Shown: one piece after another, positions 7,826 to 17,712 of the stretch | Layout of the letters: every line of letters starts with the position of its first letter | How positions within the stretch are numbered: position 1 is the first letter of the stretch | NCBI RefSeq assembly: GCF_900104305.1 | Contig: NZ_FNJC01000002.1 | Coordinates: 806,001-870,000 of the forward strand | DNA: 64,000 nucleotides | Source: Filomicrobium insigne | Lineage (GTDB): Bacteria; Pseudomonadota; Alphaproteobacteria; Rhizobiales; Hyphomicrobiaceae | Reading direction: 5' to 3' | Made by a program: the position numbers and the translations under genes | Notes under the pieces: model-generated | Databases searched by the model: none | What the model was told of the DNA's origin: nothing | The model's input: the letters and a program-made list of their open reading frames with translations, nothing else

Positions 7826-8779
7826 TTGACAAAACTATACAAATTAGCCGGAAAGCGAATTTACGTTGCTGGCCATCGCGGAATGGTCGGCGCGGCCCTG
7901 GTGCGCCAATTGCGTAAACTCGGAATGGAGCCTCTGACCACAAGCCGAGACGAGGTCGATCTCCGTAACCAGGCCGACGTCCGCCATTGGTTTGAAGTTC
8001 ATAAGCCTGACGTCGTGTTTCTAGCGGCTGCAACTGTGGGCGGAATTCTCGCCAATGCCACGCGGCCAGCAGAATTCATTTACGACAATCTTGTCATTGA
8101 AACGAACGTGATCGATGCGGCCCACCGCAACGATACCGAACGAGTGATCTTCCTCGGATCGAGTTGCATCTATCCTAAACACGCTCCCCAACCGATCAGC
8201 GAAGACAGTCTTCTCACCGGTCCTCTAGAACCAACAAACCAATGGTATGCGATCGCGAAGATTGCCGGCGTAAAGCTGGCCCAGGCGTACCGCGAACAAT
8301 ACGGACGGCACTACATTTCAGTGATGCCGACCAACCTTTACGGCCGCGGTGACAATTTCAATCTGGAAGGCGCGCACGTTATTCCGGCACTCATGCGTAA
8401 AGCGCATGAAGCGAAACTCGCTGGTTCAGACAAACTTTCCGTATGGGGCACAGGACAAGTCCGCCGCGAATTCCTGCTTGTTGACGATCTGGCCGACGCG
8501 CTCGTGTTTCTTGCCGAGCATTATGACGCCCCCGACCCAATCAACGTCGGCGTAGGCAGCGACATAGCGATCAAGGAGCTGGCGACACTCATCTGCGACG
8601 TCGTCGGCTTCGAAGGCGAACTCGCAACAGACCCCACGAAACCCGACGGCACACCGCGCAAGCTGATGGACGTTAGCCGCATCAACAGCCTCGGCTGGCA
8701 TGCCCAAACATCATTGGATGTTGGCCTGCGCGATACCTACGACTGGTATTTGCAGAATCTGGGCAAAGTGCGGTCATAA
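7826..8779 (+). CDS. fcl: GDP-L-fucose synthase
   Basis: The enzyme epimerises and reduces GDP-4-keto-6-deoxymannose to GDP-L-fucose with NADPH, directly after Gmd. It is an extended short-chain dehydrogenase with the NADP motif [16 protein letters not shown], the GSSCIYP Ser segment and YAIAK (Tyr and Lys of the active site). The family-typical [11 protein letters not shown] and [12 protein letters not shown] blocks follow. No good ATG fits: the TTG at 7826, preceded by GTAAGG, gives 317 residues and aligns with the usual family start, whereas upstream starts add an unrelated tail. Its partner gmd lies 3.4 kb downstream, separated by the large glycosyltransferase gene. Confidence 0.93.
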   Translation: MTKLYKLAGKRIYVAGHRGMVGAALVRQLRKLGMEPLTTSRDEVDLRNQADVRHWFEVHKPDVVFLAAATVGGILANATRPAEFIYDNLVIETNVIDAAHRNDTERVIFLGSSCIYPKHAPQPISEDSLLTGPLEPTNQWYAIAKIAGVKLAQAYREQYGRHYISVMPTNLYGRGDNFNLEGAHVIPALMRKAHEAKLAGSDKLSVWGTGQVRREFLLVDDLADALVFLAEHYDAPDPINVGVGSDIAIKELATLICDVVGFEGELATDPTKPDGTPRKLMDVSRINSLGWHAQTSLDVGLRDTYDWYLQNLGKVRS

Positions 8780-8941
8780 AATATGTGGAACACGCCCTAT
8801 CTATCTTGAGCCCAGCACAACAACTTGGCAGGGTCATTCTCCTCAGATCATTCAGACGGCTGATTTATACGACGTCAGCATCTGACGCGGTCTCTTGCTC
8901 TTCGCGTCCCTTTCAAGCGGACGGGGGAGCATCGACCCACC

Positions 8942-11900
8942 ATGATGGGGGGCACGGCCGAGATGCGTCCTCACAACGGATTGCAGTACTTTGAAGTCAA
9001 AGGTTGGCACAAAGACGCGGGCACCCAGATCGCAGTGACGTCCGCCGCAGATATCGTGACGGCGCGGCGTATCATTTCCTCCCAGGTCTCCGCCCTGACC
9101 GAACGGTGTCAACAGCTTGATCGCAACTTAAAAAAATCCGGAACATTCGACGCCGAAATTGAAAAGTCGAAGACGCGCCCATCGTTCGATCTGACCATCA
9201 CGAAAGGAAAAGCGCCCTCCCCCGCCACCTGGCAACCACTCCAAGAAAATAGTCCCCCGCGTCAGGAAAAGGCGCCCCGCGATCAAAGCGTGGTTGATTG
9301 GCTCACAACAAACTCGATCACAGGATCGACTTATCTAACCTGTGGCACGGCAAGCCAGACTCCTTTGTGCGCACAGCTGAAACAACGCGACTTTAAAATA
9401 GTTGGCGTTCTATCCGGAGAAGGAAAACGTCAACCAGTTGAATCGGGCCACCCCGACCGCAGCCGCCCGCAAGCCGGTTCTTTAGCTCAATGGTTTGCTG
9501 ATACGCCAACAACCGCACGAGCTGATATCGCAGGCTATATTCTCGACGCCACCGCCACCACAACAGATCTCAACCTTATTCGACACCGCGTGCTTCCTGG
9601 GCAATATGTCTGCACCGAACGCTATTCCAAAGTGGCCGAGGGCTTCGCATCGGACTGGGACGGCCGCATTATCGAATGGCCTCAACACGTCATGTTCCTG
9701 GATCCCGGGCCCCGTTATCTCGATCCACTCTTCATACCCAACGATCGTCTGCACGAAACCAATTGGCCCAAAATTTCGGTCGTAACAGTCAGTTACAATC
9801 AGGCTCCCTACCTTGAAGATTGCCTTCGGTCTGTTCTCGACCAGGGCTATCCCAACCTTGAATACATCGTCATCGACGCCGCTTCGTCCGATGGCAGCCA
9901 GGAAATCCTGCAGCGCTACGCGCCCCAACTTTCACGCCTCATCATTGAGCCGGACGAAGGCCAATCGCATGGCCTCAACAAGGGGCTTGATGTGGCAACG
10001 GGCGATATCCTGACGTGGATCAACAGCGACGACATGCTGGCCCCCGGCGCCCTGCGCCGCGCAGCGCTCGCTTTCCTAGACAATCAGTGCGACCTGATCG
10101 TCGGTGGATGCGAGCGGATTACCGAAAACAGCGCCGAAGTTACCTCGCTCCATCACCCAGCCTTACCTTATGGACGCGCAGTCCCCCTCGGCTTCTTCGA
10201 GCACTTCATGTGGACCAACTCATGGGAGCGCGGCGACTATTTCTACCAGCCGGAAGTTCTGTTCACCGCCGACATCTGGCACAGGTCTGGCGGCTACCTG
10301 AAACAGCACCTGTACTGGGCGATGGACTGGGAGCTCTGGATAAGAATGGGGCTCGCTGGCGCGATCATCACTCACATCCCGGACACCATTGGGCGGAGCC
10401 GCGAACATGAGGCCCAAAAGACAACCTCGGAACAACGGTATCTCCATCAGCTCAAGAACATCTTGCTTGAACACGACGACGCACTCTCCCAGCTTCAACA
10501 AAGTTCAGGGGACTTACCGAAGGGCGAAATTCCAGACTGGATCAATTTCGACCCCATTCACGGCCCAGCACACGTTCCACTTAGCTTGTATCAACGCATT
10601 TGGATGTTGCGCGATCCACAAAGACTGCACATCGCAATTCAACATCGCTTACCCGAGCCGGTAAAAACTCAGATCAAGCGATTGTGGCGCCTCCGCCATC
10701 CGGAAAATCTGCGCGCCGCAATCAACCATCGCATCCCGCCACGGCTCAGGGATTATCTGCGTGAAAAACGGAAGTCCCTCCGATACGACCTCAGCGGCGT
10801 GAGCTTCATCAATCGCGTCCGTCTGAAAGAGTGGACCCGAAGCCGAGAGCTACTGGTCAAAGCGGAACACGATGCGCAAGAGGCCCGGGCGATACGCGCC
10901 AAATTGGAAACCGAGATCGCACAACTGCGCTTGCGCTGTACCGAATTGTCGGAACAGTGCCTGGAATTGAATGACCGGATCGCAAAGTCACCCGACGAAG
11001 AGCAGTCCACCGCTGAGGTAATCTCAGAAAGCATAGCCAATTTTGCCACGAAGCTACTGTTCGACCGGACAGCCGATTTGCAATCGCGCCAAACCATTGC
11101 GGCATATCTCGCGCACGGCAACACCGTTGAAGATGCTCTGCGAACCGTAGCCATCCAGTGCTATTCTGAACAATCAAAGGTCACCTTCACCGCGAACCGC
11201 CGACTACTTGCACGGCCGGTAGCGATGCCAGAATTGTCCGCCACCGAGCATCAACGAGGCGAGTTCACAATTATTGATGTCGGGGCCGAGCCGCTCGACT
11301 TCGAGGCTCATGTGTATGCGGCGCTCCCCAAGTACCGACCATCCCTGATTATCGGTTTCGATCCAACCGACCAAGATGCTCCCAAGGTAGAGACAAGCGA
11401 AAACGATGAAGCTCTACGATGCGAAATTCGCACGTTGCCATACTTCATCGGGGACGGTCATCCGGCAACATGCAATCTTGCACGCATGCAACCAACATCC
11501 TCGCTCCTTGAACCAAACCTTACGCTTGCCCGTCGGTTTTCCTTACTCGCCGAGGCATTAGAAATCGTGGAAAGCCGAGCCGTTGAAACACGCCGGCTTG
11601 ATGATGTCATTGCAGAACAAAATATCTCTGATCGCTGGATTGATTTCGTGAAGATCGACGTCCAAGGCGCAACGCTACCCGTCTTAAAAGGCGCGCGAGA
11701 AACTCTGTCGCGAACGTTGATCTGCCACTTGGAGGCTGAGTTCACAGAGATCTATTTGGGAGAAGCGCTTTTCAGCGACATCGACAGATATATGCGCGAG
11801 CTGGATTTCGTTCTGATGGACATCGCGACCCTTGGCCGACAGCGCTACAACGCCTTTGATGTCACGGAGGACCGCTTTTTCCACGCCGGCCGTTTGTTGT

Positions 11901-12088
11901 GGGCAGATTGTGTATATGTCCGCCACCTGGATGATCCGGAAAAACTAAGCGACGCCGAGCTTCTCAAGCTCGCCGAAATCGCCCACGTTGTATACGGAAA
12001 ATACGACGTGGCCGCATTTGCACTCCAAACCGTTTCAAATCGTGCCGAGTCCACCGTCTACGACGACTACACCGCGATATGGAACTGA
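8942..12088 (+). CDS. glycosyltransferase family 2 fused to FkbM-type methyltransferase (1048 residues)
   Basis: This is a large multidomain cytoplasmic protein. An N-terminal region of about 270 residues, unrecognised, is followed by a GT-A family 2 glycosyltransferase from about residue 276 (ISVVTVSYNQAPYLEDCL), with metal-binding NSDD near 360 and MDWELWIRMG near 465. A basic linker rich in repeated RLPEP/RIPPR-like segments and a coiled coil (about 640-690) lead to an FkbM-like methyltransferase at about 770-990, with FTIIDVGAEP and DFVKIDVQGATLPVLKGA. One chain could therefore add a sugar and methylate it, possibly capping or terminating a polymer. The start is uncertain: ATG at 8942 or 8963, with GGGGGAG upstream. 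Confidence 0.85.
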   Translation: MMGGTAEMRPHNGLQYFEVKGWHKDAGTQIAVTSAADIVTARRIISSQVSALTERCQQLDRNLKKSGTFDAEIEKSKTRPSFDLTITKGKAPSPATWQPLQENSPPRQEKAPRDQSVVDWLTTNSITGSTYLTCGTASQTPLCAQLKQRDFKIVGVLSGEGKRQPVESGHPDRSRPQAGSLAQWFADTPTTARADIAGYILDATATTTDLNLIRHRVLPGQYVCTERYSKVAEGFASDWDGRIIEWPQHVMFLDPGPRYLDPLFIPNDRLHETNWPKISVVTVSYNQAPYLEDCLRSVLDQGYPNLEYIVIDAASSDGSQEILQRYAPQLSRLIIEPDEGQSHGLNKGLDVATGDILTWINSDDMLAPGALRRAALAFLDNQCDLIVGGCERITENSAEVTSLHHPALPYGRAVPLGFFEHFMWTNSWERGDYFYQPEVLFTADIWHRSGGYLKQHLYWAMDWELWIRMGLAGAIITHIPDTIGRSREHEAQKTTSEQRYLHQLKNILLEHDDALSQLQQSSGDLPKGEIPDWINFDPIHGPAHVPLSLYQRIWMLRDPQRLHIAIQHRLPEPVKTQIKRLWRLRHPENLRAAINHRIPPRLRDYLREKRKSLRYDLSGVSFINRVRLKEWTRSRELLVKAEHDAQEARAIRAKLETEIAQLRLRCTELSEQCLELNDRIAKSPDEEQSTAEVISESIANFATKLLFDRTADLQSRQTIAAYLAHGNTVEDALRTVAIQCYSEQSKVTFTANRRLLARPVAMPELSATEHQRGEFTIIDVGAEPLDFEAHVYAALPKYRPSLIIGFDPTDQDAPKVETSENDEALRCEIRTLPYFIGDGHPATCNLARMQPTSSLLEPNLTLARRFSLLAEALEIVESRAVETRRLDDVIAEQNISDRWIDFVKIDVQGATLPVLKGARETLSRTLICHLEAEFTEIYLGEALFSDIDRYMRELDFVLMDIATLGRQRYNAFDVTEDRFFHAGRLLWADCVYVRHLDDPEKLSDAELLKLAEIAHVVYGKYDVAAFALQTVSNRAESTVYDDYTAIWN

Positions 12089-12228
12089 TCCTGAGCGGCG
12101 TTTTAAAGACAAATCGAGCAAGGCATCAGTTGGTATGAACCTTGCTCGATACTCGATTGATGACCTGAGCGAGGGATCGAAAAGTCGTGTCGCAACCTCG
12201 GCGACAACCAAAAGAGGGGCTAGGCTTA

Positions 12229-13302
12229 ATGTCTGAACGTCGTGTTGCGTTAATCACCGGTATCACCGGCCAGGATGGCGCATATCTCGCCGAGTTTCTG
12301 CTCGACAAAGGCTACGAAGTACACGGCGTGAAACGTCGCTCTTCGCTGATTAACACCTCACGCGTTGACCATCTTTACCAGGATCCACACGTATCTGACG
12401 GGCGGTTCCGGCTGCACTACGGCGACCTCACCGACAGTTCCAATTTGATACGATTGATCCAGGAAACCCAACCAACCGAGATTTACAACCTCGCTGCGCA
12501 AAGCCATGTCGCAGTGAGTTTCGAAACTCCGGAATACACGGCCAACTCTGACGCGATTGGCACACTGAGGCTGCTCGAGGCTATTCGGATTCTCAAACTG
12601 GAAAACGAATGCCGCTTCTATCAGGCCTCCACCTCCGAGCTCTACGGCAAGGTGCTTGAAACCCCCCAACGCGAAACCACCCCCTTCTATCCCCGCTCGC
12701 CTTATGCCGCAGCGAAGCTCTACGCTTATTGGGTGACCGTGAACTATCGGGAAGCCTACGGAATGTTCGCAAGCAACGGCATTCTGTTCAATCACGAAGG
12801 GCCGACACGCGGTGAAACGTTCGTAACCCGCAAAATCACGCGCGCCGTCGCAGCGATCACCAATGGCAGGCAGGATCGCCTTTACCTTGGCAATCTCGAC
12901 GCCAAACGCGACTGGGGCTTTGCCCGCGATTACGTAGAAGGCATGTGGATGATCCTGCAGCACGAAAAGCCGGACGATTTCGTCCTGGCTACAGGCGAAA
13001 CACGTTCCGTGCGCGAATTCGTGGAAGCGGCGTTCGCCGTTGTCGGAACCCAAATTGAGTGGCGCGGCAAAGGCGTCGACGAGACGGGCGTGAATAGCAA
13101 GACGGGCGAAACACTCATCTCTATCGACCCGCGCTACTACCGCCCGACGGAAGTCGACTTGCTTTTGGGCGACGCGACGAAGGCCCGGGAAGTCCTGGGA
13201 TGGGAACCGCAGACCTCATTTGAGGAACTGGTGGAGATGATGGTCAAGTCGGATCTGGTCGCCGACAACTACACACCATCAATGGTTCAGGGACAGCATT
13301 GA
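12229..13302 (+). CDS. gmd: GDP-mannose 4,6-dehydratase
   Basis: The enzyme converts GDP-D-mannose to GDP-4-keto-6-deoxy-D-mannose, the branch point to GDP-fucose, GDP-rhamnose and related sugars. The 357-residue protein has the NADP motif [15 protein letters not shown] and the RRSS segment that binds the cofactor phosphate. Family hallmarks follow: [33 protein letters not shown] (Tyr and Lys) and [16 protein letters not shown]. The ATG at 12229, behind AGAGGGG, matches the usual N-terminus; the GTG at 12187 would add an unconserved tail. Together with fcl at 7826 it gives a complete GDP-L-fucose route from GDP-mannose. Confidence 0.96.
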   Translation: MSERRVALITGITGQDGAYLAEFLLDKGYEVHGVKRRSSLINTSRVDHLYQDPHVSDGRFRLHYGDLTDSSNLIRLIQETQPTEIYNLAAQSHVAVSFETPEYTANSDAIGTLRLLEAIRILKLENECRFYQASTSELYGKVLETPQRETTPFYPRSPYAAAKLYAYWVTVNYREAYGMFASNGILFNHEGPTRGETFVTRKITRAVAAITNGRQDRLYLGNLDAKRDWGFARDYVEGMWMILQHEKPDDFVLATGETRSVREFVEAAFAVVGTQIEWRGKGVDETGVNSKTGETLISIDPRYYRPTEVDLLLGDATKAREVLGWEPQTSFEELVEMMVKSDLVADNYTPSMVQGQH

Positions 13303-13310
13303 GACACGAA

Positions 13311-13337
13311 TTGGAGCCCGCTCAAGACGGGCGCCAA
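13311..13337. terminator. possible bidirectional terminator between converging genes
   Basis: TTGGAGCCCG and CGGGCGCCAA can pair with one internal mismatch around a 7-nt loop. It starts 9 nt after the gmd stop and lies 38 nt past the end of the opposing glycosyltransferase gene. T-runs are weak, so the assignment rests on position and structure. Confidence 0.4.
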
Positions 13338-13374
13338 CTTCCCCGGCATATCGGTCCTCCAGCGCTTCGAAGGA

Positions 13375-14259
13375 TCAATAACCCGCGAGCTTACCGCGCC
13401 ACTGCAACCAGCGCGCGAACGCCATAGGCAAGCGGGCACAATCCTCCAGGGACAATGTATGCTTGTCTCGTTGACCGGCATTACCGCTTCGCGTCCCAGA
13501 ACGAAGTTGCTTTGCGCGTAATAGAGACAACGCCTGCGCCACAGTCCGGCGTTGTTGCGCGCTGAGAACCGGCGTCTTCAAGATAGTCCCCAACACCTCG
13601 ATATCCGACCGCCATATCCGATCACGCGCATCGCGATCCCCCGCGAGCGTGAGTGACCCGGCATGTGTGCGATAGTGATAGGTGGGCACTCTCACACCCA
13701 TCCCCCTCACCCCCTTTAGAAGGACGCGAACAAGAAATTCGCGATCCGCACCAACGCCAAGATCCGTGCGGAACGGACCAACCATGTGGAAGACGGAGGC
13801 CCGAAACAAACGCGCGTTGATCGCCGGAATTCCAAACGCTAGTCCCGGAAGCGACAACTTCGTTTGTGAGTAGATGATGCCGGAATCGTCGAACACAGGG
13901 CCACACGATACGCCCCCCATGATCATGTCAGCACTTTTGTGAAGGTCGAGTGCATTAAACAACTTCGACAAACCGAAGCCATGCAGAACATCATCCGAAT
14001 TTAAAAGCGCAACATATTCAGCCTTGGCTTCGCCAATCGCACGGTTGAGACCGTCGTAAAGTCCTCGATCGGTCCCATCTAAGATACGTACAAATGGATA
14101 ATCCGCCGCAATTGAACGCGTCGCGTCGTCAGAACCGCCGTCCGCGATCACCACTTCAAAGTTCACATTGACCAGTGCTCTCGGCACGCTATCCAGCGCC
14201 TTTGCAATAAAGCGCTCCGCATTTAGCGTCGGCATAACGAGACTGATCTGAGGTCGCAT
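13375..14259 (-). CDS. family 2 glycosyltransferase
   Basis: This 294-residue GT-A enzyme is expected to move a sugar from a nucleotide donor to a growing glycan at the inner face of the membrane. The start MRPQISLVMPTLNAERFI opens directly with the nucleotide-binding strand. FEVVIADGGSDDATRSI and the metal-binding LLNSDDVLH (about residue 100) follow, and GADREFLVRVLL supplies the later acidic residues. I used the ATG at 14259; the longer frame to 14367 overlaps the divergent phosphatase leader. It is the only glycan gene between fcl and the GT9-like gene on the minus strand. Donor and acceptor are unknown. Confidence 0.88.
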   Translation of the reverse strand: MRPQISLVMPTLNAERFIAKALDSVPRALVNVNFEVVIADGGSDDATRSIAADYPFVRILDGTDRGLYDGLNRAIGEAKAEYVALLNSDDVLHGFGLSKLFNALDLHKSADMIMGGVSCGPVFDDSGIIYSQTKLSLPGLAFGIPAINARLFRASVFHMVGPFRTDLGVGADREFLVRVLLKGVRGMGVRVPTYHYRTHAGSLTLAGDRDARDRIWRSDIEVLGTILKTPVLSAQQRRTVAQALSLLRAKQLRSGTRSGNAGQRDKHTLSLEDCARLPMAFARWLQWRGKLAGY

Positions 14260-14399
14260 GCGTGTCTCTCGTCCGCGGGAACAGCTTGCGTAAGGTTGGG
14301 CTAAGCCATTATGTCTACAGACACTATCTTTTCGTCTCTCAATCCAAACGCCCAAGGATAGGTCCACCTCGGGCCACCAACTTCAAAGAACAGCTAATC

Positions 14400-15245
14400 A
14401 TGTCTGAAAGCTTTGTCGGGCTTGCCGAAGCTCTCTTGCCATCTGTACTCGCAGCCGGCGCAAAAACAATGCACTACTTCCGCACCGGCGTCGAAACCGA
14501 GACCAAGGCTGATGGCTCGCCCGTCACACTGGCCGATCAGGCGGCAGAAGAAATACTGCTTGAAGGACTAAGTCGAGCTGCACCCGGCGTTCCTGTCGTG
14601 GCAGAGGAATCGATGTCTGCGGGGAAGGTGCCAAACCTCGAAGATACATTCTTTCTGGTTGACCCTCTTGATGGCACACGCGAGTTCATCAACCGGCGTA
14701 ACGAATTCACGATCAACATAGGACTGATCAGAGACAAACGTCCCGTATTCGGCATCATCTTTGCCCCAGCCCTATCGCAACTCTATCTGACGCTGGCTGA
14801 TGATCATGCCATATCCGCCCCGCTCGATCCTGATGCCGAAACATGCTCCCTGCAGGGTCTTAACGCCGATCGCATGCGGACCAGCGCGCTCAACGCTGAG
14901 AGCGGAATGACAATCGTCGCCAGTCGCTCGCATGGGTCTGAAGCTCTGGAAAATTGGCTGGCCGATGTTGACGTCGCGGGCCGCGCCAATATCGGGTCCT
15001 CACTCAAATTCTGCTTGGTCGCAGCAGGCAAGGCCGACGTCTACCCGCGCTTCGGACCAACGATGGAATGGGACACCGCAGCAGGCCACGCTATCGCGAC
15101 AGCCGCCGGCGGCATGGTAACGCAAACAGACGGATCACCATTTCTGTACGGCAAGCTCGAAAAAGGCTTTTTGAATCCCAGCTTCATCGTCTGGAACAGC
15201 GAAGGCAATCCTCTGCTCTCGCGCGTTCGAGACGGTAAGAGATAG
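14400..15245 (+). CDS. cysQ: CysQ-like 3'(2'),5'-bisphosphate nucleotidase / inositol-monophosphatase family
   Basis: This 281-residue metal-dependent phosphatase probably removes the 3'-phosphate of PAP, the by-product of PAPS-dependent sulfotransfer. The family motifs are all present: VVAEESM, VDPLDGTREFINRRNEFT (DPLDGT binding two metals) and WDTAAGHAIATAAGG near the C-terminus. The REFI and RNEFT residues after DPLDGT are typical of CysQ rather than SuhB. The sulfotransferase gene at 20405 in the same cluster would create demand for PAP removal. The ATG at 14400 gives the usual CysQ length; an upstream in-frame start at 14262 is unlikely. Confidence 0.85.
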   Translation: MSESFVGLAEALLPSVLAAGAKTMHYFRTGVETETKADGSPVTLADQAAEEILLEGLSRAAPGVPVVAEESMSAGKVPNLEDTFFLVDPLDGTREFINRRNEFTINIGLIRDKRPVFGIIFAPALSQLYLTLADDHAISAPLDPDAETCSLQGLNADRMRTSALNAESGMTIVASRSHGSEALENWLADVDVAGRANIGSSLKFCLVAAGKADVYPRFGPTMEWDTAAGHAIATAAGGMVTQTDGSPFLYGKLEKGFLNPSFIVWNSEGNPLLSRVRDGKR

Positions 15246-15377
15246 CACCAGCGCATCGCAATCGCGGCAAGACCCAACCCAAACTCCTTTACTTGAAAGG
15301 TGACTCACTACGAAATATACTGCATACTGAGAAAGGCGGTCGCGACGACTGCCGGACGTGCATAGGTCGGGGGAACA

Positions 15378-16706
15378 ATGCACATCAGACACAAGAAGAC
15401 CTGCCGCGTCTGTAAATCCCCCTCGCTCAAACCTGTAATCGATCTACAGCCGCAATATTTACAAGGCTCATTCGTCAAGGCTGGGACACTATCGCCGCCC
15501 TTGCGAAAAATCCCTACGTCTCTTGTTCGCTGCGACGTATCTGCGGAAGAAGGCGCTTGCGGACTTTTGCAGCTCCAGCATTCAATCCCCCCAGAAATAC
15601 TGTATGCGAACTACTGGTACCGGTCCGGCACGAACCGGACGATGCGCGATCATCTCCAGGGTATCGTTCACGCGGCGATGGCAATCGTCGCGCCGAACGA
15701 CAAACGCGTTCTAGATATCGGCTGTAACGACGGTACGCTGCTTGCCACCTATCCAAAGGACTTCGAACTGTGGGGGTTCGATCCATCCGATATTGCTCAG
15801 GAAATTACGGATTGGGTCCAAGTCGTCGGCACCACCTTTCCAAGCTCCCAGGGACGCGCCCGAATCGCAGGCCGTAAGTTCGACGTCATTACGTCGATCG
15901 CCATGTTCTACGACCTTGAAGACCCGATCGATTTTGCTTCCAACATAAAGCAATCACTGGCGGACGACGGCATCTGGATTCTGGAAATGTCGTACATGCC
16001 GCTCATGCTCAAGATGAACTCATTCGACACGATTTGTCATGAGCACTTGGAGTATTACAGCCTCGAGGTTCTGCACTACATTGCGCGCGCCGCGGGTCTG
16101 CGTATCTTCCGCGCCGAGCTCAACGCGATCAACGGCGGCAGTATCCGCTGCTACGTCTGCCATGAAAGCTGCATCAAATACGACACGCGAGAAGCCGATA
16201 GCTACATTCGCCGCCTACAGCTCATGGAATTTGAAATGCAGCTCGACACCGACGAGCCCTATCGCGCGTTTCAGGGGCGCATCGAACGGTTGCGCGAAGA
16301 CATGAATAAGCTCATGGGATGCATCCGGGCGAACGGCGAAACAGTCCACGTCTACGGCGCGTCAACCAAAGGCAACGTGCTGTTGCAATGGTATAATATC
16401 GATACCTTCAAGATCGAATATGCCGCTGACCGCAACCCGCAAAAAAATGGCGCGCAAACCCTCGGAACGAATATCAAAATCATATCAGAGGAAAAATCAC
16501 GCGCGATGAAGCCGGACTATTATCTCGTACTCCCTTGGCATTTCCGCCGTGAATTCATCGAACGAGAAGCCGAAACGATCCGCAACGGCACCAAGATGCT
16601 ATTCCCGTTGCCAACGATTGAAGTTGTCGACGCGACCAACTTGGAGGCGAGCCTGGAGGGCGCCGAGCTGACGCCAAATCGGCTTGAAGAAATTCTTGGC
16701 ATCTGA
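15378..16706 (+). CDS. sugar C-methyltransferase-like protein (zinc-binding N-domain, SAM core, C-terminal Methyltransf_14-like domain)
   Basis: This 442-residue protein has the three-part layout of NDP-hexose C-methyltransferases such as TylC3. The N-terminal zinc-binding region has CRVCKS and later Cys residues. A class-I SAM domain follows at about residues 105-210 (KRVLDIGCNDGTLL, then FELWGFDPSDIA), and then a C-terminal domain with VHVYGASTKGNVLLQW. NICHEHLEYYS-type sequence appears as DTICHEHLEYYSLEVL near residue 220, the His/Glu motif used in catalysis. It probably makes a branched-chain methylated deoxysugar. It sits just upstream of an SDR gene, with which it overlaps, so the two likely act in one pathway. 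Confidence 0.82.
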   Translation: MHIRHKKTCRVCKSPSLKPVIDLQPQYLQGSFVKAGTLSPPLRKIPTSLVRCDVSAEEGACGLLQLQHSIPPEILYANYWYRSGTNRTMRDHLQGIVHAAMAIVAPNDKRVLDIGCNDGTLLATYPKDFELWGFDPSDIAQEITDWVQVVGTTFPSSQGRARIAGRKFDVITSIAMFYDLEDPIDFASNIKQSLADDGIWILEMSYMPLMLKMNSFDTICHEHLEYYSLEVLHYIARAAGLRIFRAELNAINGGSIRCYVCHESCIKYDTREADSYIRRLQLMEFEMQLDTDEPYRAFQGRIERLREDMNKLMGCIRANGETVHVYGASTKGNVLLQWYNIDTFKIEYAADRNPQKNGAQTLGTNIKIISEEKSRAMKPDYYLVLPWHFRREFIEREAETIRNGTKMLFPLPTIEVVDATNLEASLEGAELTPNRLEEILGI

Positions 16707-17712
16707 GACTCCTCCCCCTCCAACCGGATTGCGTTCACTCGTTATCGGAGCCAACGGGCAGGACGGCTCGTATCTTGCCGAACATCTTTTACGCTGTGGC
16801 TGCCGGGTCGTGGGCCTTGGCCGTCAGGCGCAATCGCGTTTCATTCCGGGCACCACACCGGGCTATACGTACGTCCCTGTTGATCTCAGCCGTGACCGCG
16901 AAACACTCCCCGATCTTCTTGTTAGAAGCCGTCCCGATCGCATCTATCATTTTGCAGCAGTACATGGCGCATCCGGCTTCGCTTATGAAGAACGCGGACA
17001 GGACGCGTTGCAGGTCAATATCGGCAGCGTTCATCAGGTGTTGGAATACATCCGAACCACAAACCCCGAAGCGTGCCTTCTCTATGCCAGTTCAGTGAAA
17101 GCCTTTAACGCAAAGCCTGCCGGCCGAGTTCACGAAGAGCTCCCACGTCACTCGACATGTCTTTATTCCATCACCAAAAATGCCGCCTCGGATCTGATCG
17201 GCTACTACCGGCATCACCACAATGTTCGAGCCACCACGCTCTTTCTGGCCAACCACGAAAGCCCCAGACGTCCCAGCCATTATGTACTGCCGCGCATAAC
17301 GCAAATGTTGGCGGCTGCACTAAGCGGCGAGCAACCGAGCGATCCGCTTCGTTCGCTAAACTTCTCTTGCGACTGGGGGAGCAGCGCGGAGTTCGTCGAA
17401 CTTGGCACACGTTTGCTGGAAGTGTCTCCGAACCAGGACTACGTGATGGCAACAGGAAGGACATGGACCGGTTTTGAACTCGTTCGAGAGCTTTTCTCTC
17501 TCGCGGAACGCGACTGGCGAAATCATCTCCCCGTTTTAGAACCCATCGATACGTCGTATGCCGCCACGTTCGGCGCCGATATCTCTCGCATGGTTAGTGT
17601 CCTCGGATATGGCCCACAAAAGAATGCGTTGGATGTCGCGCTCTGGATCCTCGCAGAAAATCACGGCCTACACCTCCGCCGTCATCCAGCCCGACGGGTC
17701 TCCACAAAGTGA
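16684..17712 (+). CDS. NAD(P)-dependent SDR epimerase/dehydratase, Gmd-like
   Basis: This extended short-chain dehydrogenase of about 330-342 residues should act on a nucleotide sugar. The Gly motif VIGANGQDGSYLAEHLL closely matches Gmd. DRIYHFAAVHGASGF, LLYASSVKAFNAK and YSITK (catalytic Tyr and Lys) follow, and the later LANHESPRRPSHYVLPRI mirrors the Gmd FNHEGPTRG region. It is clearly diverged from the Gmd at 12229, so it may reduce, epimerise or dehydrate a different GDP-sugar. No ATG is available: TTG at 16684, 16696 or 16729 are candidates, and the last would give the tightest fit to the Rossmann start. The stop overlaps the next start (GTGA). Confidence 0.78.
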   Translation: MKKFLASETPPPPTGLRSLVIGANGQDGSYLAEHLLRCGCRVVGLGRQAQSRFIPGTTPGYTYVPVDLSRDRETLPDLLVRSRPDRIYHFAAVHGASGFAYEERGQDALQVNIGSVHQVLEYIRTTNPEACLLYASSVKAFNAKPAGRVHEELPRHSTCLYSITKNAASDLIGYYRHHHNVRATTLFLANHESPRRPSHYVLPRITQMLAAALSGEQPSDPLRSLNFSCDWGSSAEFVELGTRLLEVSPNQDYVMATGRTWTGFELVRELFSLAERDWRNHLPVLEPIDTSYAATFGADISRMVSVLGYGPQKNALDVALWILAENHGLHLRRHPARRVSTK

